A stretch of DNA of 64,000 nucleotides, taken from positions 79,348,235 through 79,412,234 of the forward strand of contig NC_080177.1 of the NCBI RefSeq assembly GCF_950295315.1. Direction: 5' to 3'. This DNA is from Erinaceus europaeus. Taxonomy: Eukaryota; Chordata; Mammalia; Eulipotyphla; Erinaceidae. A program made the translations under genes and the position numbers. Shown one piece after another: positions 20,161 to 29,460 of the stretch (position 1 is the first letter of the stretch; each line of letters opens with the position of its first letter). The notes beneath the pieces are model-generated. The model was not told where the DNA came from and searched no databases. It saw only the letters and a list, made by a program, of their open reading frames with translations.

Positions 20161-20192
20161 GATCTCTCACTCTTAAAATAAATAAAAGCACG

Positions 20193-20345
20193 GGGAATGG
20201 GGCTGGGGAGACCACCATCTGCAGCACAACAGACCTTCATGCTGAGCTACTGGTGTCAAGGCTCAATCCCCGGCATCGTTGTCAGCCTGAGCTGAGCAGT
20301 GCTCTGGCCGAAAATCATCATCTGGAACCTCTCTGGGATAGGGCC
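20193..20345 (+). mobile_element. Type C-like SINE
   Basis: GGGCTGGGGAGACCACCATCTGC, CTCAATCCCCGGC (B-box region), CTGAGCTGAGCAGTGCTCTGG. Confidence 0.65.
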
Positions 20346-20600
20346 TGGACATAGCTCAGCACCTAGGGTGCAGACCGGACCATGCTTGTGCAAGGCCCTG
20401 CATTTGAACCCCAGCAGTGTGTGGGAGCATCAGGGACCACACAGGGGAGCAATTCTGTGGACAGTGGGGTGATGCTGTGGTGTCTCCTCTCTGTATGTTA
20501 GTCCCTCCTTCTCTCGAAAAAATAAAGACTAGAAAAATTAGGCCACAGAGGTAATCAGAGGTATGATGCACGGGCAAGATCCTGGGTTCATTGCCCCATC
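20346..20600 (+). mobile_element. Tandem tRNA-derived SINE pieces (type C-like)
   Basis: First piece: TAGCTCAGCACCTAGGGTGC head, CATTTGAACCCCAGC, CT body, AAAAAATAAAG tail to about 20,535. The second, AGGTATGATGCACGGGCAAG..GGGTTCATTGCCCC, is head-only and runs into the purine tract. Confidence 0.5.
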
Positions 20601-20728
20601 CTGCAGAAAGAAAGAGAAACAAAGAAGGAAAGAAAGATAGAAAAAAGAAACAGAGAGAGAGAGAGAGAGAGAGGAAAGGAAAGAAAGGAAGAAAGGAGAA
20701 GAGAGAAAAGCAGGAGAAGAAAGAAGAA
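20600..20728 (+). repeat. (GAAA/GA)n purine tract
   Basis: Degenerate GAAA and GAGA units after a SINE head, probably grown from its A-rich tail. Confidence 0.93.
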
Positions 20729-20879
20729 TCTCTGTGTTGTCTTGTCATTCTGGGTAGCTTCTGAGCCCTCTCAGCACCTCTGGGAGAGACTCCCTGTGTA
20801 GACTGTACTCCTTTTGAATGGCCAAGACTGGTCTCTGTTTTCCGAGTTGGACCTTAAATATCACAATTGTGCTGCATGA

Positions 20880-21105
20880 CATGGCGCAATCTCACCACAA
20901 TCTCATGCTACCCAACTCCCTCACCCAGCTTTAATGTTCTCTAGAGTCTTGCCCACTCTCAGGTGTACTGTTTAATTGTTTGTTGGTTTATGGTCTATCT
21001 CTCATCTAGAATGTAGAATGACTCAAAGCAGGAAGTTTATGACTGCTCTGAGAACAGAATCTGACATGCCACAGATAGCACAGACTCAGTGTTTGTTCAG
21101 CGAGG
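20880..21105 (+). mobile_element. L2 relic, 3' part
   Basis: CTCACCACAATCTC..TAATTGTTTGTTGG..TCTCTCATCTAGAATGTAGAATG..CAGTGTTTGTTCAGCGAGGA follows the terminal L2 order (the CTAGAATGTAAGCTCC block). It continues the pieces at 18,240-18,940. Confidence 0.65.
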
Positions 21106-21109
21106 ACAC

Positions 21110-21870
21110 AGTGAGGTTATTGTTACTTTTTGTCAATATATATATATCGGGGAGGATTAGTGGTTTACAGTAGAGAGAATTATTGGTACATGTGTAAAAT
21201 TCTCGGTTCTCTGCAAAACAGAACCACCCCCAGGCCAGGTCCTCCTCTAACACCAAGCACCAGGACCTGAAAGCCTCCACCCCACCCCCCACAGTCCTTT
21301 ACTTTGGTGCAACACACCAAACCCAAGCTCTGCACTGCATTTCCTCGTTCTGTTATTTCTCAACTTTTGTCTATGAGTGAGATCATCCCATATTCATCCT
21401 TCTCTTTCTGGCTGACTTCACTTAACATAATTCCTTCAAGCTCCATCCAAGATGAGGTGAAGAAGGCGAATTCACCATTTTTTATAGCTGAGTGGTATTC
21501 CATTGTGTATAGAGACCACAACTTGCTCAGCCACTCATCTGTCGTTGGACACCTGGGTTGCTTCCAGGTTTTGGCTATTACAAATTGTGCTGCTAAGAAC
21601 ATATGTGTACACAGATCTTTTTGGATGGGTGTGTTGGGTTCCTTAGGATATATCCCCAGGAGAGGAATTGCAGGGTCATAGGGTAGGTCCATTTCTCGCC
21701 TTCTGAGAGTTCTCCAGACTGCTCTCCACAGGACTTGGACCAATTGACATTCCCACCAGCGGTGCAGGAGGGTTCCTTTGCCCCACAACCTCTCCAGCAT
21801 TTGTTCTCTTCTTTGGTGAATATTCTGTTCATATCTTTTGAGATGAATCCACAGTTCCTGGCAACCCTCC
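21110..21870 (-). mobile_element. L1 ORF2 C-terminal end and 3'UTR, minus strand
   Basis: Reverse complement of the end of ORF2. In frame it reads the cysteine-rich tail ([12 protein letters not shown]), [34 protein letters not shown] and MEYHSAIKNGEFAFF. It is 5'-truncated at about 21,870. The ORF2 stretch is still largely open, so the copy is not very old. Confidence 0.92.
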
Positions 21871-21879
21871 CCACCCCTT

Positions 21880-22208
21880 CCTTTCTTTTAACAGAGAGAA
21901 ATTTAGAGGAACAGGAAAGATAGAGAGAGGGAGGGAGGGAGAGAGAGAGAGAGAGAGAGAGAAAGAAAGAAGGAGAAGGAGGGGGAGGAGGATTAGAGAG
22001 AGAAAAAGAAGGTGGAGGAGGGGGAGGAAGAGGAGGAGGAGAGAGAGAGAGAAAGAAGGAGAGGGAGGAGGAGGAGAGAGAGAAAGGAAGACATCTGTAG
22101 CACCACTTGACTGCTTGTGAAGCTTCCCCCATGCAGGTGAGGATCAGAGGCTTGAACCTGTGTCTTTGTGCACGGTAACAGGGTTTCTGCTGGTGAACCA
22201 CAGCACAT
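21880..22208 (-). mobile_element. Type B SINE with expanded purine body, minus strand
   Basis: The head region (GAAGCTTCCCCCATGCAGG, GGCTTGAACCTG) is clear at 22,110-22,200. The normally 60-base purine body has grown to about 190 bases of GA, GGA and GGGA units (21,900-22,092). Confidence 0.85.
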
Positions 22209-22231
22209 CTAATGTTGAAAATCATTACAAA

Positions 22232-22512
22232 TGAAAGTCGGCTGTAGCGCAGCCGGTTACGCGCACGTGGCGCAAAGCACAAGGATGGGAGGAAGGATCC
22301 CAGTCCCAGCTCCCGGCTCCCCACCTGCAGGGGAGTCGCTTCACAGGCGGTGAAGCAGGTCTGCAGGTGTCTGTCCTTCTCTCCCCCTCTCTGTCTTCCC
22401 CTCCTCTCTCCATCTCTCTCTGTCCTATCCATCAATGATGACATCAATAACAACAATAACTACAACAATGAAAAACAACAAGGGCAACAAAAGGGAAAAT
22501 CCAAAAAACAAA
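22232..22512 (+). mobile_element. Type A SINE (short form)
   Basis: GTCGGCTGTAGCGCAGCCGG head, GGCGCAAAGCACAAGGATGGG, B-box broken (AGTCCCAGCTC), full CT body, AAC tail, AAGGGCAACAAAAGGG. Confidence 0.93.
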
Positions 22513-22524
22513 ACTTTACTGATA

Positions 22525-22672
22525 AGAGAGAGAGCCAGACAGAGCCTCACTCTGATGCACGGGAGGCCTAGGGTAGAGCACAGGACCTCATGGTCCCAGG
22601 TCAGACGCTGGACCTGCCACACCATCACCTGGAGCACAGCATAGTGCTGTTTAAAAAAAAAAAAAAAAAAAA
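22525..22672 (+). mobile_element. tRNA-derived SINE, unassigned type
   Basis: A GAGCCAGACAGAGCC-like region, CACAGGACCTCATGG, CTGGAGCACAGCATAGTGCTG and a 20-base A-tail. Resembles type C only in part. Confidence 0.4.
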
Positions 22673-22850
22673 GGAGGATTTGACTGTGTTTGGAGTATTA
22701 TACCAAAGAAAAAAGCCTTGGGTGGAGGGTGAGGGTAGATTTTTCAGCTTCACTATAGGGGGTGGGGGTAGGGACAGAGACCTTTGGTGGTGGGAATGGT
22801 GTTAATATACACTCCCATATATTAGAAAAAAGGAAAAAAAAAAGTAGAAA
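22673..22850 (+). mobile_element. L1 3' terminal fragment
   Basis: GACTGTGTTTGGAGTATTATACCAAAG matches the segment at 35,177-35,206 of the full-length L1. It is followed by a GGGTGGGGGTAGG block and GGTGGTGGGAATGGTGT, ending A-rich. Confidence 0.7.
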
Positions 22851-22884
22851 AGCTAGCAGGAGTCTTGTGACAGATGAATCCTTC

Positions 22885-23345
22885 CTAAGGTATGTCCTTC
22901 TAGTGCCTGCAGCTCAGAAATATGTTGCCTTACTTGGCAAAAAGGCTTCTGCAGATGTGGTTAAGCTAAGGGGTTTGAGATGGGGAGATTACCTTGAATT
23001 ACGTGAGCGCACCCAATGTAATCACAAGCTTCCTATAGGAAGGAGGCAGAGGGTTCAGAGGTCGAGCCAGAGGAGGTGCTACAGCACGAAAACAGAGAGA
23101 GCCACAGATACTGCACCGTGGGCTTTGATGGTGGAGCATGACAGTGGAGCCAGGAATGCTAGGCAGCCAAGAAAAGGGAGTGGATTCTGTCCTGGGGCCT
23201 TCCCAAGGATTATCGTCCGCTAACATCTCATCTGAGGCCCAGTGCAACCCATGTTGAACTTCCAGACACCTAAACTGCAAGAGAAGAAATCTGTGTTGTT
23301 TTAAATTACTTCATTTCAGGTACTTTGTCTCTACAGTCATGGGGA
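22885..23345 (+). mobile_element. MaLR/MLT1-like LTR relic
   Basis: Blocks in consensus-like order: GCTTCTGCAGATGTGGTTAAG, GAGATGGGGAGATTACCTTG, CCAATGTAATCACAAG, GGAGGCAGAGGGTTCAGAGG, GACACCTAAACTGCAAGAGAAGAAATCTGTGTTGTTTTAA. This is an old solitary LTR with no internal retroviral genes. Family assignment is from memory of the MLT1 class. Confidence 0.7.
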
Positions 23346-23419
23346 GCTGATATGCACACGTTTTTCCCATGTGTCAACAACGTGGACACAGGCTGTGTCT
23401 TGCTGGTCTTAAGCTACAG

Positions 23420-23476
23420 GATCGTTCCTGACACTAGCTAAGCATGCAGTAAATGTCTGTGGAATGAACTCTAAAG
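23420..23476 (+). mobile_element. MIR/L2-type end block
   Basis: CCTGACACTAGCTAAGCATGCAGTAAATGTCTGTGGAATGAA resembles the CTGGCACATAGTAGG..AATAAATGTTTGTTGAATGAA end of L2/MIR. Confidence 0.5.
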
Positions 23477-23529
23477 AGAATGTTGACTCTTGCCCTAACA
23501 GAATGATGAAATCTTTACCTGACCTCAGA

Positions 23530-23732
23530 AACAGAAGAGCGTCTTGTGGCGCACCTGGTTGTGCGCACATGTTACAGTGCGCGAGGACCTGAGTTTGAAC
23601 AGGGGAAAAGCTTTTCGAGTGGTGAAGCAAGGCTGCAGGTGTCTCTGTCTGTCTGTCTCTCTATCACCCTTCCCTCTCGATTTCTGGCTGTCTCTATCCA
23701 ATAAATAAATAAAGATAATTAAAAAATTTAAA
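23530..23732 (+). mobile_element. Type B SINE
   Basis: GTGGCGCACCTGGTTGTGCGCAC head, B-box decayed (GAGTTTGAACAGG), GAAGCAAGGCTGCAGGTGTC, CTGTCTCTATCCAATAAATAAATAAAG tail. Confidence 0.9.
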
Positions 23733-23792
23733 AAGAAGGAAGGAAGGAAGGGAGGAAGGGAGGAAGGAAGGGAGGAAGGAAGGGAGGAAGGA
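23733..23792 (+). repeat. (GGAA/GGGA)n
   Basis: GAAGGAAGG and GGGAGGAAGG units directly after the SINE tail. Confidence 0.93.
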
Positions 23793-24117
23793 TCTTGCTA
23801 CTTGGAAGCTTCCTTGAGTTTTCCGAGCCACAGAGACATAGGGACGTGGGAGATAGAGCCAACCCAGAGCTGAAGACACTGGAGAGGAGTCACCATTGAC
23901 TTTATGTGACACATTCAGAACCACAGGCTTGATTTTGCAGGCAATTGGGAGCTACTGAAGGGTTTTTCAAGACAGGGACATACTCAGATCTGCAATTAGG
24001 AGGGTGACGCACTGAAAGCGTAAGGTCCAGGAAGCCACAGGTTAGAGGAACGGACAGAATGAAGTCAACCCTGTGGGGGTAGCAACTTAAGAGTTGCTGA
24101 TGAATTGTATATAGGTA
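23793..24117. other. Stretch without recognised feature
   Basis: CACTGGAGAGGAGTCACCATTGAC..TTTTGCAGGCAATTGGGAGCTACTGAAGG looks like an old interspersed repeat, but I cannot name it. Confidence 0.3.
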
Positions 24118-24428
24118 ACTTTTTTTTTTTTTGCCTACAGGGTTATTGCTGGGGCCTGTTCTACGAATCCATTGCTCCTGGAGGCCATTTTTTCCCTTTT
24201 GTTTATTACTGTTATTATTGTTGTTGTTGGGTAGGACAGACAGAAATCAAGAGACAAGGGGAAGACAGAGAGGAGGAGAGAAAGACAGACACCTGCAGAC
24301 CTGCTTCACCGCCTGTGAATTGACCCCCCTGCAGGTGGGGAGCCGGGGGCTCGAACCAGGATTCTTGAGCCAGTCCTTGTGCTTTGTGCCATGTGTGCTT
24401 AATCCCCTGACTACCACCTGCCCCCCTA
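24118..24428 (-). mobile_element. Type A SINE with 3' module, minus strand
   Basis: T-tail, TGCCTACAGGGTTATTGCTGGGG, shortened TTG part, body, B-box GGCTCGAACC, CTACCACCTGCCCCCC head end. Confidence 0.93.
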
Positions 24429-24535
24429 GAAAACATTTTAATTCAAAGCACACCTACCTCTTTTTGTTCCTTCTTAAAGCTGACTTTTAGAAACTTACTC
24501 CATTAAGCTACTCATGCCTTTTCTGAGTTGCTCAT

Positions 24536-24568
24536 TTTTTGTTTGTTTGTTTGTTTGTTTGTTTTTTT
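24536..24568 (+). repeat. (GTTT)n
   Basis: Seven GTTT units ending in a T-run. Confidence 0.92.
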
Positions 24569-24624
24569 GGTAACAGGAGCCCAATAAAAATCTCAAAAGG
24601 ACTGAAAGTTTTGGCAGCACCAAA

Positions 24625-24800
24625 ACTGCGCTTAACCCACTGCGCTACCTCCCGACTCCCTCTCAATTTCTTGTACTCTCGCTCTCTCTCTCTCAAAAAA
24701 AAGATAGAAATAAAATGACCACCTAGAGTGATGGAGTCATTGCACACACCGAGAGCCCCAATAATAACCCTGCTGGCAATAAAAAATTAATTAAATTTAA
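24625..24800. mobile_element. Two abutting SINE fragments in opposite orientation
   Basis: CTGCGCTTAACCCACTGCGC..CCCGACTCCC (24,627-24,660) is a type A head on the minus strand. It abuts CTCTCAATTTCTTG..AAATAAAATGACCACCTAGAG..ATAACCCTGCTGGC, a body plus module on the plus strand. A deletion or recombination between two SINEs would make this join. Confidence 0.65.
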
Positions 24801-25105
24801 AAAAAATGAAAGGCATCTGAAGGCATATGGAGAAGCAGGACTGGTGCATCAGAGCAACATTAGCTATTAATTCGGGGGGGAAGAGTGAATGCAGCTCAAA
24901 TCTGCTTCTAAACTTACCCAATTCAGCACTCACCCTGAATTTTATGAGTCACTTTTCAGAGATGAGACTTTAAATCTCTGTTTTGCTTGCTCTTTTCATT
25001 GGAAGGGACTGAGGGGTATTATACAAAAACAAAACAAAACCACCCTATAGCTACACGAAGTAAATAGTGTCCAGTGAAGGGAATTGTACTAGAACAGGGA
25101 TTTCT
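24801..25105. other. Stretch without recognised feature
   Basis: No recognisable repeat or exon. Confidence 0.4.
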
Positions 25106-25107
25106 TA

Positions 25108-25212
25108 ATTTATCTGTGCATGTGTCTCATTTATTTCTGTGCAATGCTAGGGAATTAACCCAGGACCTAACACAAAGCTGTCGAGCAACCTTCCTGGCCT
25201 ATCATCTGCATT
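25108..25212 (-). mobile_element. Type C-like SINE fragment, minus strand
   Basis: AATGCTAGGGAATTAACCCAGGACC is a B-box region on the minus strand, followed by CTTCCTGGCC. Confidence 0.45.
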
Positions 25213-25227
25213 TTTTAAAACTAAGAG

Positions 25228-25424
25228 CATGTGTCTGCGGGGAAAACCAGGTAAAGTGCATGTTACTATACAGGAAGACCCAGGCTCAAGCACCTAGTCC
25301 CCGCCTGCGGGAGACAACTGGGATGGAGCTTCACGAGTAGTGAAGCAGGTCTGCAGGTGTCTCTCTTTTTTTCTCCCTTTCTAGCCCCCCATTTCTCTTT
25401 GTCTCTCTCATGATTAAATAAAGA
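25228..25424 (+). mobile_element. Type B SINE
   Basis: AAACCAGGTAAAGTGCATG head, CAGGCTCAAGCACC, TTCACGAGTAGTGAAGCAGG, CT body, GATTAAATAAAG tail. Confidence 0.82.
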
Positions 25425-25795
25425 GGGGGGTTGGGCAGTAGCGCAGCGGGTTAAGCGCAGGTGGCGCGAAGTGCAAGGACCGGCGTAAGGATCCCGGTTG
25501 GAGCCCCGGGCTCCCCACCTGCAGGGGAGTCGCTTCAAAAGTGTTGAAGCGGGTCTGCAGGTGTCTGTCTTTCTCTCCCCTTCGCTGTCTTCCCCACCTC
25601 TCTCGGTTTCTCTCTGTCCTATCCAACAATGAACAACATCGTGAACAACAACAATAACCACAACAAGGCTACAACAACAATGGCAACAAAAGGGGGAAAA
25701 ATGGCCTCCAGGAGCAGTGGATTCATGGTACAGGCACAGAGCCCCAGCAATAACCCTGGAAGCAAATAAAAGAAAAGAAAAGAAAGAAAATATTT
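25425..25795 (+). mobile_element. Type A SINE with 3' module, young
   Basis: GGGTTGGGCAGTAGCGCAGCGGG, GGCGCGAAGTGCAAGGACCGGCG, B-box GGTTGGAGCCC, full body, AAC part with GGCTACAACAACAATGGC, module ..CAGCAATAACCCTGGAAGC, and a (AAAG)n tail. It sits directly on the tail of the preceding type B SINE. Confidence 0.96.
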
Positions 25796-25799
25796 TTTT

Positions 25800-25973
25800 A
25801 AAAGACTGAGAGAGGGTGGTGTGATGAGGGAGAGGCGGACAGAAAGGGAGGAAGACACCACAGTCCTTTTCTTCCAACCACAGGGACTCTCCTGGTGCTT
25901 CTGGGACTCGAACCCTGGACCTTGTGCATGGTTGAGTGAGTGCTTTCCCTGGTGAGCTAACTCCCAGCCCCAA
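25800..25973 (-). mobile_element. Type C-like SINE, minus strand
   Basis: Purine body, CTGGTGCTTCTGGGACTCGAACCCTGGACC (B-box), GTGAGCTAACTCCCAGCCCC head. Confidence 0.7.
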
Positions 25974-26806
25974 GATCTTGGATTCTGGACTCTAGAAGTC
26001 AACTTTAATTTCAGTAAGTGGTTTCATTTATTCGGACTTCTGTTTCTTTCCATGCAGAAGGAGGGGCTGGCAGTCCATCTCTTTGGACTGAACAAAGATA
26101 TTTTGATGTGTTACCCTCTTGGCGGGGTAGGGGTGGGGGTCTGTGTACTCCAGGTCAAGAACCTGAGGCTTTTATTATTGAAAACAAACAACAACAAAAG
26201 GTTCCTGACGCTCCCTCCATTCCCTTCTCTGTTTGGCTTCAGCCTTCTAAACAGGGCTGCTACTTTTGCTCTGTCTTTCCCGCTCCTGACCCCACACCCC
26301 ATCTCAGACGGCTAGAGCGGTGACAACTCGGGCCTGCTGAGCGGAGACCCCAGCCCAAGTCCCTAGTACCGCAGTGCTCTCACAGGGGCTGCGGTTGGCA
26401 CTGCTCACGGGGGTCTTGGCCATTGCTTTGTAGCACAGGAAGAACTACACTGGTCATTGCCAGATGTCCTTGGCTGGAATGGGACTTTCTGGCATTTGCC
26501 AGCTACCTGGCTTCTCCCACCTCTCTGCAGAAGAACCCTTCCTAAGCTCCCAGGGCTGCTGGGCACTTATACGTCCCTTGTTCCATGGCTCCTCTAGAGG
26601 GCAGTACAAATCCCAGGCAGCAGGGGATAGATGACTGACTGTAAGGTACAGGACAGACCAGCAGAATTCATTTCCTTGTCCTACCAGGGGAAGAAAAGTG
26701 ACAGTGTCTCGCCCAGGCCTGAATGAGTGAGAAGAAGCTGGCTCTTCGAGTTCCGCTTCCGCCTCCGCCTCTGCCTCTGTGCTTAGTGGCCAGGTAACTC
26801 CTGGTT
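25974..26806. other. Stretch mostly without recognised features
   Basis: A SINE-like piece (CTAGAGCGGTGACAACTCGGG..AAGTCCCTAGTACC) may lie at 26,308-26,375. The rest is unassigned. GTTCCGCTTCCGCCTCCGCCTCTGCC at 26,750-26,777 is a short hexamer run. Confidence 0.35.
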
Positions 26807-26818
26807 AAGAGTGAATCT

Positions 26819-27071
26819 GGGAGTCCGGCAGTAGCACACGTGGTGCAAAGCTCAAGGACTGGAGAAAGGATCCTGGTTTGAGCCCCCGGCTCCCCTTCAC
26901 AGGCGGTGAAGCAGGTCTGCAGGTGTCTGTCTTTCTCTCCTCCTCTCTCCATTTCTCTCTGTCCTATCCAACAACGACGACATCAATAACAACAACTACA
27001 ACAACAATAAAAACAACAAGGGCAACAAAAAGGAACTAAATAAATGTTTTTTTAAAAATCTTTAAAAATAA
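26819..27071 (+). mobile_element. Type A SINE with deleted head segment
   Basis: Direct repeat AAGAGTGAATCT at 26,807-26,818 and 27,072-27,083. The head lacks part of the A-box arm (GTAGCACACGTGG) and the segment between B-box and body is shortened; AAC tail present, no module. Confidence 0.95.
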
Positions 27072-27083
27072 AAGAGTGAATCT

Positions 27084-27720
27084 AAGCCTCATTTTTCTTG
27101 CCTTTAAGCTGGGAATATTAATACTAGTTTGCTTGTTTGTTTCAACATATAGTTGTTTCCAGGATCAGTTTAGATAATACACGTTCGGTCAGACCCTGTA
27201 GTTTGGCTATGTAAATGTAATCTACAACCATCTTTTATCCTGTTTTTGGTCTTTCCAGACTTCCCTGTCTGTTTCTGAACAAGCTTACATACATCTGAAA
27301 GCTGTGAGGTTCACAAGGTGCCCAGGGTAGAAATACAGTGCTACCAAGCTCTCTGTCATTGTCCAGTGCTCAGCCCTGCAAACCCATATACCATGGTCTC
27401 CCTTCTCTCTACAGAATACTTTCCCAACTATTATTGGTTTTTGTTTGTTTTGTCTTGATTTTTTTTTTTTTTTTGAAAAGTTAGAAGAACCCGGGTGGAA
27501 AAAAGCTACTTCCCAGGGCTCCTTTGGTCCTAACCTTCCAGAGGGACCACTTGACCCCCGTTGATCTTCATCCAGAAACTATCTTCTGTGCTCATTCCAA
27601 ACTCAAGCTTCTCCCAAACTTATAAACTATCTGGGAAGAAAGGACCTAAATGGTACAGTTTTGAATCAGACCCTACCTTGAGATGAGCCTGCTGTGGCCT
27701 GGAGTCCAGGGGCCTATGGC
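27084..27720. other. Mostly unique; possible MIR trace at about 27,085-27,130
   Basis: AGCCTCATTTTTCTTGCC..GGGAATATTAATAC is reminiscent of MIR. Nothing else is supportable. Confidence 0.35.
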
Positions 27721-27724
27721 AAAA

Positions 27725-28082
27725 AATGACATGGTGAGGGGGCAGGCCCCCCAAAGAGTGCATATATTGCCATGTTCAAGGACCTGGGTTCAAGTCCCCC
27801 AGGGACTGGGGGATAAGCAATGCTGCAGGTGTCTCTCTTCCCTTATTTTCTCTCTCAATGTCTGTCTCTATGAAAGAGAGGAAGGGGGAGGGGGAGCGAG
27901 GGAGAGGGAGGGAGAGGGAGAAGGAGGGAGAGGGAGAGAGGAAGCGGGAGGGAAAGAGGAAGAGGGAGGGAGAGAGGAAGAGGGAGAACAGGTGGGAGCA
28001 ATAGATTCATCATGTAGGCACGAAACCCTAGCAATGACCCTGGTGGCAAGATAAATAAGTAAGCAAAATAAAATAAATAAAG
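27725..28082 (+). mobile_element. Type B SINE with 3' module and expanded purine linker
   Basis: Head region to GGGTTCAAGTCCCCC, GCAGGTGTCTCTCTTCCC body, TCTGTCTCTATG, then a (GGGAGA)n block, then GGTGGGAGCAATAGATTCATC..AGCAATGACCCTGGTGGC. The linker between body and module has expanded. Confidence 0.82.
27878..27988 (+). repeat. (GGGAGA)n purine tract
   Basis: About 110 bases of pure purine with G-triplets, inside the SINE. Confidence 0.93.
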
Positions 28083-28836
28083 AGGCATAGAGAAGCCGTA
28101 TCAGAACTGTTGATGGTGACAGACGAAAGATCCCAAGGAAGTGAGCTAGCAAACAACCCAAACATTACAGAGTGGAGAAATTCCGTTCAAAGAATAATCA
28201 TAGGTTTCAGATCACCCTGTACTTGTGAGGGGAGGGGCAGAAAAATCTTTGGTTTAAATTGATTTTGATGCTGAAGGAGATAATGTAGGGACAAAACTCC
28301 AAGCAGTCAATCGTCAGGAAAGGAACCTCATGTTTCTTGAGTTCCAATCAATGGAGCCCCCATGCTGAGACCAGAGGACTTCTGAACTCTCTCTGTGCAT
28401 GGGAACTGCTACCCTTACAAAGCCCCAGGCCCCACCCTTTATTCTCTCTTGGAAGACAAGATATAAAAGCACTTACTCCAAATGCAAGATGGCTAGGCGG
28501 CAAGTCCTGTCAGAGAAGGGAAGCCATCTGAAATAGGATCTTTCTACCCTGGGCAGGCAGGAACTAATGGGGCTAGACCAGGAAGGAAACTGAGCATGCA
28601 GATAGATGAAAGAGGTTACAAACCAGGATAAGAACAAATTAAGCACCCTAATTAGAATTTTATGAAAAAGAGATCAACACGTTTTGACTGCCTCTGTGCA
28701 GCCAGGACCTGCTGGCCTCTGAGAGGAAGAAGGTGGAGGAGGGTGGGCATTCCTGGTGGGGGGAGCGTAGAACAAAGCAACTGAGGTCAGGCTTGTGGGC
28801 TAGAGAGAGAGCAACAGTCCTGAGACTGGGCTATGT
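28083..28836. other. Stretch without recognised gene
   Basis: Contains a TATAAAAG octamer near 28,463 preceded by CTTGGAAGACAAG, which could be an LTR promoter relic. There is not enough to call. Confidence 0.35.
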
Positions 28837-28837
28837 G

Positions 28838-29005
28838 TGGCTGGGGAGGTGGTTCAAGTCGTAGCACATTGGACTTGCCTGCCTGCTTTTCCTGGGTAGC
28901 CCCATGCATGGCTCTGAATGTTCCAAAGAGATGTTCTGGTTAGTCTCTCTCTCCCTGTCCCTCTCCTGGTCCTTCTCCCTTCTCCTTCTCTCTAACTCAT
29001 GTGAA
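28838..29005 (+). mobile_element. Type C SINE, diverged
   Basis: GGCTGGGGAGGTGGTTCAAGTCGTAGCACATTGG head, TGAATGTTCCAAAGAGATGTTCTGG, CT-rich body. Truncated by the next SINE. Confidence 0.6.
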
Positions 29006-29009
29006 ACTT

Positions 29010-29138
29010 TCTCTCTTGCGGTGAAGCAGGTGTGCAGGTGTCTTTCTTTCCCCCATCTTCCCTTCCTCTCTCCATTTTTCTCTCTCATACCCAACAATGA
29101 CCACATCAATAGTAACAACAATAATAACTACAACAATA
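29010..29138 (+). mobile_element. Type A SINE fragment (body and tail)
   Basis: GGTGAAGCAGGTGTGCAGGTGTC, CT body, CCAACAATGACCACATCAATAG..AACTACAACAATA. No head. Confidence 0.85.
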
Positions 29139-29420
29139 GGGAGTCAGGTGGTAATGCAGCAGGTTAATTGCATGTGGCGCGAAGCGCAAGGACTGACCTA
29201 AGGATCCTGGTTCAAACCCCAGGCTCCCCACCTGCAGGGGAGTCGCTTCATAGGCGGTGAAGCAGGTCTGCAGGTAGGTGTCTGTCTTTCTCTCCCCCTC
29301 TGTCTTCCCCTCCTCTCTCCATTTCTCTCTGTCTTATCCAACAATGATGACATCAATAACAACAACAAGAATAACTATAACAATAGAATAACAAAAGGGA
29401 ATAAATAAAATATCTAAAAA
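29139..29420 (+). mobile_element. Type A SINE (short form)
   Basis: Starts exactly at GGGAGTCAGGTGGTAATGCAGC after the preceding fragment. B-box GGTTCAAACCC, a 4-base duplication in CAGGTAGGTGTC, AAC tail, GGGAATAAATAAAAT. Confidence 0.95.
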
Positions 29421-29447
29421 AGATTCTTATACTTCAAACATCTCAAG

Positions 29448-29460
29448 AAATTGCTATTGT
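29448..29460 (+). repeat. L1 target-site duplication, left copy
   Basis: AAATTGCTATTGT, repeated exactly at 35,715-35,727, brackets the full-length L1. Confidence 0.95.

Noticed and set aside
21593..22456. Open frame of 287 codons on the minus strand
   Set aside because: It joins a type A SINE, a type B SINE with an expanded purine tract, and L1 ORF2 remains. No single gene would have this content.
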